Assembly: GCA_903921205.1 (NCBI GenBank)
Contig: CAIXPF010000150.1
Location: forward strand, 1-39,256
Direction of reading: 5' to 3'
From: an uncultured Acidimicrobiia bacterium
Lineage (GTDB): Bacteria; Actinomycetota; Acidimicrobiia; Acidimicrobiales; CAIXPF01
Length of the DNA stretch: 39,256 bases
The position numbers and the translations under genes were made by a program. Under the pieces are notes generated by a model, which searched no databases, was not told the DNA's origin, and saw nothing but the letters and a program-made list of their open reading frames with translations. Positions 24,667 through 30,986 of the stretch are shown here, one piece after another (positions within the stretch are counted from its first letter, which is position 1; every line of letters starts with the position of its first letter).

Positions 24667-24722
24667 GCTGAGCCGGCGCGTGCTGCTGCACCGGTCCCGG
24701 TGCGCGGCGCGTGGCGCTCAGC
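24667..24722. terminator. Compound inverted repeat between convergent LLM genes
   Basis: Outer arms gctgagc (24667-24673) and gctcagc (24716-24722) enclose an inner pair gcaccgg (24688-24694) and ccggtgc (24697-24703). The inner loop is tight, so the real stem is about 6 bp. The right outer arm overlaps the stop codon of the minus-strand gene. Possible bidirectional terminator. Confidence 0.35.
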
Positions 24723-25734
24723 CCAGGGCGGGGATGATCTCCGCGCCGGTCAGGGCGATGACCTCGTCCACCATTGCGGTCGGAATGCCACCGGCGTCGA
24801 TGAGGACGAGGAGGCGGCTGAGGCCGAGCTCCTCGGCCATCGCGCCGAGCCGGTCGACCGCCTCGGCCGGGCTGCCGCACACCGCCGGGCCCTCGATCAG
24901 CACGTCGAAGTCGAAGCTGCGCGCCCCGGCCGAGCGCACCATCGAGGCGAACTCCACGTAGTTCTCGAAATAGGGACGCCACCGCTGCCGGGCCTGCTGG
25001 CTGGTGGGCGCCACGTGCAGGTAGCACGGGAAGGTGACCGACACCCGGTCGGCGAAGCCGTTGCCGATCATCCGCTCCCGGTACCGCTCGACGATGGCGC
25101 GGTAGTCGGCAGGGAAGCGGAACAGGCTCGGCAGCACGAACGGCAGACCGAGGTCGGCCGCGAGGTCGGCCGAGACCGTCGACAGGCCGCCGCCGATGTT
25201 GATGCGTGGGTGCGGCTGCTGGACCGGGCGGGGCTCGAGGTGCACCCGGTGCAACGGCGCCCGGTAGTGGCCTTCCCAGGACACCTCGTCCTCGGTGAGC
25301 AGGCGCAGCACCAGGCGGAGGTGCTCCTCGAAGCGGGGCCGCAGTTCGTCCACGCTGCCGATACCGAACGCGGTCATGGTGTTGACGTCGACGCCGCGGG
25401 CGAAGGTGGCCTCGGCCCGGCCGTCGGAGAGCACGTCGAGCGTGGCGAGGTCCTCGGCGATGCGCACCGGGTCGGCGTTGGCCAGCAGGGTGACCGACGT
25501 GCCCAGCCCGATGGTCCGGGTCGCCGCTGCGGCGTAGCTGAGCACCAGGAACGGTGAGGGCAGGGCGTAGTGACTGAAGTGGTGCTCGCCGACGCCGAGC
25601 GAGCTGAACCCGGCCTGCTCGGCCTCGACGGCGAGATGGACCAGCGAGTGATACCGCTCGGCGACGCTCGGCACCGCCCCCGTGGTCGGGTCGGGCAGCA
25701 CATCGAGCAGGCTGAGGAGTCCGACGTCGACCAC
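24718..25734 (-). CDS. LLM class flavin-dependent oxidoreductase
   Basis: A 338-residue bacterial-luciferase-like protein. Signatures are VGLLSLLDVLPDP, YHSLVHLAVEAEQAGFSSLG, VGEHHFSHYALPSPFLVLSY, the TIGLGTSVTLLANADPVRIA strand, LDVLSDGRAEATFARG and a C-terminal SPAEAVDRLGAMAEELGLSR. The VGEHH motif marks the FMN-type luciferase subgroup. Substrate unknown. The start is GTG 25734, with TAAGGT 7 bases upstream. A much longer upstream frame exists, but it is antisense to the serine hydrolase gene and has no family features. Confidence 0.9.
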   Translation of the reverse strand: MVDVGLLSLLDVLPDPTTGAVPSVAERYHSLVHLAVEAEQAGFSSLGVGEHHFSHYALPSPFLVLSYAAAATRTIGLGTSVTLLANADPVRIAEDLATLDVLSDGRAEATFARGVDVNTMTAFGIGSVDELRPRFEEHLRLVLRLLTEDEVSWEGHYRAPLHRVHLEPRPVQQPHPRINIGGGLSTVSADLAADLGLPFVLPSLFRFPADYRAIVERYRERMIGNGFADRVSVTFPCYLHVAPTSQQARQRWRPYFENYVEFASMVRSAGARSFDFDVLIEGPAVCGSPAEAVDRLGAMAEELGLSRLLVLIDAGGIPTAMVDEVIALTGAEIIPALG

Positions 25735-25741
25735 GGCGCAG

Positions 25742-25747
25742 ACCTTA
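25742..25747 (-). promoter_or_regulatory. -10-like TAAGGT, leaderless spacing
   Basis: TAAGGT on the minus strand ends 7 bases before GTG 25734. It faces away from the TAGGGT at 25780; the two are 32 bases apart, so their -35 regions must overlap. Confidence 0.5.
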
Positions 25748-25779
25748 GGCGCCCCCTGATCCGCGCCCGAAGTGTGCCG

Positions 25780-25785
25780 TAGGGT
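25780..25785 (+). promoter_or_regulatory. -10-like TAGGGT, leaderless spacing
   Basis: TAGGGT ends 6 bases before ATG 25792 of the serine hydrolase gene. Divergent partner of the hexamer at 25742. Confidence 0.5.
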
Positions 25786-25791
25786 GATCGG

Positions 25792-26979
25792 ATGATCAGC
25801 GGAACCTGCTCGGACCGATTCGCCGCCGTACGCACGGCGTTCGAGGACAACTTCGCCCGCCACGGCGAGGTCGGGGCGGGGGTCTGCGTGACGCTCGACG
25901 GGGCGACCGTGGTCGACCTGTGGGGCGGCGTCCAGGCCGGCGACGACGCCGAGCCGTGGCAGGCCGACACGCTGGTGACGGTGTTCTCCTGCACCAAGGG
26001 GGCCACCGCGCTCGCCGCCCACGTCCTGGTCGACCGGGGCGAGATCGACCTCGACCGGCTGGTGTCGTACTACTGGCCGGAGTTCGCCGCCAACGGCAAG
26101 GACCGGGCCACGGTCCGCATGCTGCTGAACCATACGGTCGGGGTGCCGACCTGGCGCGAGAAGATCCCCAAGGGCGAGGTGTACGACTGGGACGCCATGG
26201 CCGCCCGCTGCGCCGCCGAGGCCCCGTTCTGGGAGCCCGGGACCCGCCAGGGCTACCACATGCTGAGCTTCGGTTGGCTCATCGGCGAGGTGGTGCGCCG
26301 GGTGTCGGGCAGCTCGCTGGGGACGTTCCTGCGCCAGGCGCTGGCGGAACCTTCCGGTGCCGATTTCCACCTCGGTGCCGCCGAGTCGGTGCAGCCGCGG
26401 ATCAGCCGGGTCATCCCCTTCGTGCCCGACCCGGCAAGTCCGTCGGCGATGACCCTGCAGGTTCGCGCCGACCGTTCGTCGATCCCGGCGTTGGCCCTGC
26501 TCAACCAGGGCGGGATGAACCCCAACAGCCGCGACTGCCACGCCGCCGAGATCGGCGGTGGGGGTGGCGTGTCCTCCGCCCGGGGCCTGGCACACCTCTA
26601 CCGCGGCTTCGCCACCGGCGAGGCGGTCGGGGCCGACACCCTGGCCGCCATGGGACGGGTCAGCGCAGCCACCGAATGCGACGCCACGCTCGGGGTGTCG
26701 ACCCGCTTCGGGCTGGGGTTCATGGCCTCGATCGACAACCGGCGCCGTCCCGACGGCTGGGACCGTGACTCGGCGCTGCTGTCGGACACCGCGTTCGGCC
26801 ATGTCGGCGCGGGCGGCTCGATCGGCTTGTGCGACCCGGCGGAACGTCTCAGCGTCGGCTACGCCATGAACCGTATGGGCGAGGGGATCCTGCTCAACGA
26901 ACGCGGTCAGGGCCTGGTGGACGCGGTCTACCGCAGCCTGGGTTACCGCTCGAACGAGTCGGGCGCCTGGCGACGTTGA
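25792..26979 (+). CDS. Class C beta-lactamase-like serine hydrolase (EstB type)
   Basis: A 395-residue penicillin-binding-fold hydrolase. The S-x-x-K motif is SCTK (Ser66, Lys69) in VTVFSCTKGATALAAHVL. The second motif region is GYHMLSFGWLIGEVVRRV, with Tyr in the place of the Y-x-N tyrosine. The third is HVGAGGSIG, replacing KTG as in EstB-type esterases. NHTVGVPTWREK is the usual family loop. Such proteins are mostly esterases rather than true beta-lactamases. No signal peptide, so cytosolic. It is transcribed alone and converges with the HD gene. Confidence 0.9.
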   Translation: MISGTCSDRFAAVRTAFEDNFARHGEVGAGVCVTLDGATVVDLWGGVQAGDDAEPWQADTLVTVFSCTKGATALAAHVLVDRGEIDLDRLVSYYWPEFAANGKDRATVRMLLNHTVGVPTWREKIPKGEVYDWDAMAARCAAEAPFWEPGTRQGYHMLSFGWLIGEVVRRVSGSSLGTFLRQALAEPSGADFHLGAAESVQPRISRVIPFVPDPASPSAMTLQVRADRSSIPALALLNQGGMNPNSRDCHAAEIGGGGGVSSARGLAHLYRGFATGEAVGADTLAAMGRVSAATECDATLGVSTRFGLGFMASIDNRRRPDGWDRDSALLSDTAFGHVGAGGSIGLCDPAERLSVGYAMNRMGEGILLNERGQGLVDAVYRSLGYRSNESGAWRR

Positions 26980-27012
26980 GCGTGCCGGCCGGGCCCCCGG
27001 GGGCAGACAGGC

Positions 27013-27783
27013 TCAGCCCTCCCGGGCGACCCACCACTCCTTGAGGGCGACCTCGGCGTCGCCCTCGTCGACGGCCTCGCCGCGTCGCTTCAGCTCGAGC
27101 AGGTAGCGCACCGCCTCGCCGACCACCGGCCCCGGCCCGATACCCAGCAGCACCATGACCCGGGTCCCGTCGATGGCCGGGCGCTCGGCCTTGCGGCGAT
27201 CCTCGGCGGCGAGGTCGGCGACGCGCTGCTCGAGGTCGTCGACCTGTTCCTGCAGCCGTTCGGCCTTGGCCCGGTTACGGGTGGTGCAGTCACAGCGGAC
27301 CAGCTCGTTCAGGTCGCCCAGCAGGTGCCCGGCATCGCGGGCGTAGCGGCGCACGGCCGAATCGGACCAGCCCTCGGCGTAGCCCTTGAACCGACCCGAC
27401 AGGCGGACCAGCTCGGTCACGTCTCGCACCAGCTCCTCGTCGTAGCCCAGGGTACGCAACCGGCGGCGGGTCATCTTGGCGCCGACCGCCTCGTGATGGT
27501 GGAAGGTCACCTGCCCGTCGACGTAGGCCCTGGTCAGCGGCTTGCCGATGTCGTGGAAGAGCGCGGCGAGCCGCACCCGGAGATCGGGCGGGGTCTTGGC
27601 GACCACGGCAATGGTGTGACTGAGCACGTCCTTGTGGCGGTGGATGGGATCCTGCTCGAGGCGCAGTGCAGGCAGCTCGGGAACCAGTTCTGCGGCACGG
27701 CCCGAATCGACCAGTTGCCACAGACCCTGGGACGGGTCTGGTTGGAGGAGCACGGCGTCGAGGAGTTCACGGTCAGCAGCCAC
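27013..27783 (-). CDS. Orphan HD domain of CCA-adding-enzyme (PcnA) type
   Basis: A 256-residue protein matching only the C-terminal half of actinobacterial CCA tRNA nucleotidyltransferases. Visible are LVPELPALRLEQDPIHRHKDVLSHT (quoted in part: the HxH pair His48/His50), the HD motif LFHDIGKP (His77, Asp78), FHHHEAVGAKM, the RRYARDAGHLL helix, CTTRNRAKAERLQE and the end block LLGIGPGPVVGEAVRYLLEL. The N-terminal nucleotidyltransferase domain and its DxD site are absent. The divergent pyrC gene begins 80 bases away, so the missing half is not next door. It may be a stand-alone phosphohydrolase; function unproven. GTG start with TAGCAT 9 bases upstream. Confidence 0.85.
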   Translation of the reverse strand: MAADRELLDAVLLQPDPSQGLWQLVDSGRAAELVPELPALRLEQDPIHRHKDVLSHTIAVVAKTPPDLRVRLAALFHDIGKPLTRAYVDGQVTFHHHEAVGAKMTRRRLRTLGYDEELVRDVTELVRLSGRFKGYAEGWSDSAVRRYARDAGHLLGDLNELVRCDCTTRNRAKAERLQEQVDDLEQRVADLAAEDRRKAERPAIDGTRVMVLLGIGPGPVVGEAVRYLLELKRRGEAVDEGDAEVALKEWWVAREG

Positions 27784-27792
27784 GGTGGCCCG

Positions 27793-27798
27793 ATGCTA
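27793..27798 (-). promoter_or_regulatory. -10-like TAGCAT, leaderless spacing
   Basis: TAGCAT on the minus strand ends 9 bases before GTG 27783 of the HD gene. The divergent pyrC gene carries the same hexamer on the other strand. Confidence 0.5.
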
Positions 27799-27849
27799 GC
27801 GGCGACACCCGCCGCGCCCCACCGGGAGGGGTCCTTCGACGGACCGGGC

Positions 27850-27855
27850 TAGCAT
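27850..27855 (+). promoter_or_regulatory. -10-like TAGCAT, leaderless spacing
   Basis: TAGCAT ends 8 bases before GTG 27864 of pyrC. No ribosome site. Confidence 0.5.
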
Positions 27856-27863
27856 CCCGCCCC

Positions 27864-29150
27864 GTGCTGCTGATCCGCGGAGGCGACGTCATCGACCAGT
27901 CAGGACGTCGCCGCGCCGACGTCCTGATCGACGGTGAACGCATCGTGGCGGTCGGCCCCGGACTCGACGGCGGTGCCGGGGTGACCGTGCTCGACGCCAC
28001 CGGTGCGGTGGTCTGCCCGGGGTTCGTCGACCTGCACACCCACCTCCGCCAACCCGGCCAGGAGGAGGCCGAGACGGTCGAGACCGGCTCGCGGGCCGGC
28101 GCCCTCGGCGGGTACACCGCGCTGGTCGCCATGCCGAACACCACGCCGGCAACCGACTCCGTCGAGCTGGTGCGCCAGGTCCGCCACTGGGGGGTCGAGG
28201 CCGGCCTGGTCGAGGTACACCCGGCTGCAGCCATCACCGCCGGCCGCAGCGGCGAGCGGCTGGCCGATCTGGCTGCGCTGCACGCCGCCGGGGTGCGGGT
28301 GTTCACCGACGACGGCAACGAGGTGGCCGACGCCGCCCTCATGCGCCAGGCCCTCGAGCTCGCCCGCACGTTGCCGGGCGCGGTCGTCGCCCAGCACGCC
28401 GAGTGCGCCGCGCTGGTGGCCGACGGCCATCTCAACGAGGGTCCGGTCTCGCGCAGCCTGGGCCTGGTGGGCCGGCCGGGCACCGCCGAGGAGATCACCG
28501 TGGCCCGAGACCTGGCGCTGGTGCGGCTCGTCGGCGGTGGGGTGCGCTACCACGTGCTGCACGCCTCGGTGGCGGCCACCGTCGAGCTGATCCGCCGGGC
28601 CAAGGCCGACGGGCTGACGGTGTCCATGGAGGTCACCCCCCAGCACCTGACCCTGACCGACGCCTGCTGCTCGGGGGCCGACCCGGCCTTCAAGGTCAAT
28701 CCACCGCTGCGTGGGGACGACGATCTGCTGGCGCTGCGCGACGCCCTGCGCGACGGGGTCATCGACGCCGTTGCCACCGATCACGCCCCACACGCCCCCG
28801 ACACCAAGGCCCGCCCGTTCGCCAGTGCCCCGCCGGGGATGTTGGGCCTCGAGACGGCGCTCGCCGTGGTCGTCGGCCCGGCCGCCATCCCCCTCGAACG
28901 CGCCATCGCCGCCCTGTCGTGGGAACCGGCCCGCATCGCCGGGCTCGGCGAGCACGGCCGGCCCGTCGCCGCCGGCGAACTCGCCAACCTCTGCGTGTTC
29001 GACCCGAACCGCAGCTGGGAGGTCGACCCCGACCGCCTGGCCTCGAAGTCCCGCAACACCCCCTTCGCCCACTGGACGGTGACCGGCAAGGTCCGTCACA
29101 CCGTGCTGCGGGGAAGGCCGACCGTGATCGACGAGGTGGCCCAACGATGA
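27864..29150 (+). CDS. pyrC: Dihydroorotase, type I
   Basis: A 428-residue amidohydrolase that closes carbamoyl-aspartate to dihydroorotate in pyrimidine synthesis. Metal and catalytic positions are all visible: the H-x-H pair His58/His60 in VDLHTHLRQPG, the Asp of FTDDGNEV (in type I enzymes this replaces the carboxylated lysine region), the His of QHAECAAL, the His of YHVLHASVAATVEL and the catalytic Asp in ATDHAPHAPDTKARPF, followed by GMLGLETAL. Length is normal for type I. The other pyrimidine genes are not in the window, so pyrC is separated from the usual cluster. Its stop overlaps the next ATG (ATGA). Confidence 0.93.
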   Translation: MLLIRGGDVIDQSGRRRADVLIDGERIVAVGPGLDGGAGVTVLDATGAVVCPGFVDLHTHLRQPGQEEAETVETGSRAGALGGYTALVAMPNTTPATDSVELVRQVRHWGVEAGLVEVHPAAAITAGRSGERLADLAALHAAGVRVFTDDGNEVADAALMRQALELARTLPGAVVAQHAECAALVADGHLNEGPVSRSLGLVGRPGTAEEITVARDLALVRLVGGGVRYHVLHASVAATVELIRRAKADGLTVSMEVTPQHLTLTDACCSGADPAFKVNPPLRGDDDLLALRDALRDGVIDAVATDHAPHAPDTKARPFASAPPGMLGLETALAVVVGPAAIPLERAIAALSWEPARIAGLGEHGRPVAAGELANLCVFDPNRSWEVDPDRLASKSRNTPFAHWTVTGKVRHTVLRGRPTVIDEVAQR

Positions 29151-30331
29151 GGGCACTGCAGTTCCGCCGGCAGGAGCTCCGCTACGCCGCGGCGGCCGTC
29201 GGATCCCGTCTGTTCGGCAGCGACGGGGCGAAGGTCGGCCCGTTGAAGCTGGCCGAGGTCGATCCGATCGAGCTGCCCGGGCCCGGCTGGGTGCGGGTCC
29301 GGCCCCGCCTGGCGGGGATCTGCGGCTCCGACCTCGCCACCGTCGCCGGCGAGTCCGCCCGGTACTTCGAACCGTTCGTGTCCTTCCCGTTCACCCTCGG
29401 CCACGAGGTCGTCGGCGAGGACGAGGACGGACGCCGGGTGGTGCTCGAGCCTGTGCTCGGGCCCGAGGCCCGCGGTTTCGTCCCACCGTGGCCCGATGCC
29501 GCACCCGGCGACGGTGACGACTACGGCCACCTGGTCACCGGCGAGCTCGAACCCGGCATCCAGATCGGCTACTGCGCCTCGACCGGCGGCGGTTGGTCGA
29601 GCGAGTTCGTCGCCCACCGCACGCAGCTGCACGCCGTGCCCGAGGCTCTCAGCGACGAGGCCGCGGTGATGATCGAGCCGCTCGCCGTCGCGGTGCACGG
29701 CGTGTTCCGTGGCAACATCCCCGCCGGCGCCACCGTGGCCGTCCTCGGTGCCGGCACCATGGGCCTGCTCACCGTGGCCGCCCTGCGGGCGCTGCACCCC
29801 GATTGTCGCATCCTGGTGGGCGCCAAGTACCGCCACCAGCAGGAACTCGCCCGCAGCTTCGGGGCCGACCAGGTGGTCGAACCGGCCGGTCTGCGCCGAG
29901 CGGTACGCCGGGCGGTGGGCTGTCACCTCATCGGCAAGGACCTCGCCGGCGGCGCCGACGTCACCGTCGACACGCTGGGCAGCTCGGCGTCGATCCGCGA
30001 GGCCATCGGCGTCACCCGCCCCCGGGGCCGGGTCGTGCTGTTGGGGATGCCGGCCGGCGTCCGCCTCGAGCTGACCGCGTTGTGGCATCGCGAGACGGAG
30101 CTGGTCGGGTCGTACTGCTACTGCACCGAGACCCTGTCCTCGGGAGAACGCCGCAGCAGCTTCGCCCTGGCCATCGACCTCGCGGTCGAACTCGGCGACC
30201 GGCTCGGTTCGCTCGTGTCGGCCACCTATCCCCTCGATCGCTACGCCGACGCCATCGCCCATGCCTCCAGCTCCGGCACCCGGGCCTCGGTGAAGGTCTG
30301 TTTCGACCTGCGGGGCGAGAAGCGCCGCTGA
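29147..30331 (+). CDS. Zinc-type alcohol dehydrogenase-like MDR protein without the structural zinc site
   Basis: A 394-residue medium-chain dehydrogenase. The catalytic zinc ligands are present: Cys59 in AGICGSDLATVAGE and His86/Glu87 in TLGHEVVGE. The Rossmann part has VAVLGAGTMGLLTVAAL and later GRVVLLGMPAGV. Where the four-cysteine structural zinc lobe normally lies, the sequence is an acidic, Pro-rich loop (GFVPPWPDAAPGDGDDYGHL) with only one later cysteine, so that site is lost. The substrate is likely an alcohol or polyol but not determinable. It is translationally coupled to pyrC (ATGA overlap), though no pathway link is obvious. Confidence 0.88.
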   Translation: MRALQFRRQELRYAAAAVGSRLFGSDGAKVGPLKLAEVDPIELPGPGWVRVRPRLAGICGSDLATVAGESARYFEPFVSFPFTLGHEVVGEDEDGRRVVLEPVLGPEARGFVPPWPDAAPGDGDDYGHLVTGELEPGIQIGYCASTGGGWSSEFVAHRTQLHAVPEALSDEAAVMIEPLAVAVHGVFRGNIPAGATVAVLGAGTMGLLTVAALRALHPDCRILVGAKYRHQQELARSFGADQVVEPAGLRRAVRRAVGCHLIGKDLAGGADVTVDTLGSSASIREAIGVTRPRGRVVLLGMPAGVRLELTALWHRETELVGSYCYCTETLSSGERRSSFALAIDLAVELGDRLGSLVSATYPLDRYADAIAHASSSGTRASVKVCFDLRGEKRR

Positions 30332-30436
30332 TCGGCACCCGGCCCGGCCTGCAGGGACGGGCCGCGATGGCGACGCGGCCGGTCCACCCGGACACACACG
30401 GCCAAGCGGGGAACGTGCACCGCATGCCCGGACGCG

Positions 30437-30471
30437 GACGAGCGCCGGACCTTTCGGCCACGGCGCTCGTC
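30437..30471. terminator. 11-bp hairpin between MDR gene and rpmG
   Basis: Arms gacgagcgccg (30437-30447) and cggcgctcgtc (30461-30471) pair perfectly around a 13-base loop. It lies in the 169-base convergent gap (30332-30500), 30 bases past the rpmG stop, and is the only structure I see there. No T run. Likely terminator for the rpmB-rpmG transcript. Confidence 0.55.
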
Positions 30472-30500
30472 GTCGTTCGAGGATGCGGTGCTGCGGGCGC

Positions 30501-30665
30501 TCAGCGCTCTTCGCGGAAGAGCACGTGCTTGCGCAGCACGGGGTCGTACTTCATGAGCTCGAGGCGCTCACGGGTGTTGGTGCGGTTCTTACGGGTCACG
30601 TAGGTGTACCCGCTGCCTTCGGTCGACCGCATCTTGATGATCGGCCGCTTGTCGTTCTTGGCCAT
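30501..30665 (-). CDS. rpmG: 50S ribosomal protein L33, zinc-independent form
   Basis: A 54-residue protein matching bacterial L33 along its length: [52 protein letters not shown]. It contains no cysteine, so it is the zinc-independent (C-minus) form, like the second L33 paralogue of mycobacteria. GGAAGGAA precedes the ATG by 7-8 bases. It follows rpmB after 25 bases, presumably on the same transcript. L33 sits near the exit site of the large subunit. Confidence 0.96.
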   Translation of the reverse strand: MAKNDKRPIIKMRSTEGSGYTYVTRKNRTNTRERLELMKYDPVLRKHVLFREER

Positions 30666-30690
30666 GTCGGCGTTCCTTCCCCGAGCCCGG

Positions 30691-30927
30691 TCAGATCTTC
30701 TGGCCCGCGGCGCGCATCCCGGCGATGACCGCCTCGATGCCCTTGCGGTTGATGGTCTTGATGCCCTTGGCCGAGACGGTCAGCGTGACCCAACGGCGTT
30801 CCGAGGGGATCCAGAACCGCTGCTTCTGGATGTTCGGGTCCCAACGGCGACGCGTCTTGCGATGGCTGTGGGAGATGGTGTTACCGAAGCTGGGCTTGCG
30901 GCCGGTGACTTGGCAGATCTTCGACAT
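30691..30927 (-). CDS. rpmB: 50S ribosomal protein L28, zinc-independent form
   Basis: A 78-residue protein with the L28 pattern [20 protein letters not shown], then [36 protein letters not shown]. Only one cysteine (Cys5) is present instead of the paired C-x-x-C sites of the zinc form, so this is the E. coli-like zinc-free type. GAGGAA lies 7 bases before the ATG. It heads the rpmB-rpmG pair and has its own -10-like hexamer (TAGGAT) overlapping the stop of the upstream AAA protease gene. Confidence 0.96.
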   Translation of the reverse strand: MSKICQVTGRKPSFGNTISHSHRKTRRRWDPNIQKQRFWIPSERRWVTLTVSAKGIKTINRKGIEAVIAGMRAAGQKI

Positions 30928-30986
30928 GGGCGTTCCTCGATCGGGGCGTCCTCGCACGGCCCCGGAGGGCGCGCTGCAGCGGCTCG

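Noticed and set aside
25735-26802. N-terminal extension of the minus-strand LLM oxidoreductase
   Set aside because: It covers the serine hydrolase gene on the other strand. Family similarity begins at the GTG at 25734.
26993-27004. 12-bp palindrome gccccc/gggggc between the serine hydrolase and HD genes
   Set aside because: No loop and no T run; probably base-composition bias rather than a terminator.
30332-30500. Possible small gene or RNA in the 169-base gap before rpmG
   Set aside because: The open frames there are shadows of rpmG, and apart from the hairpin at 30437-30471 I see no RNA-like structure.
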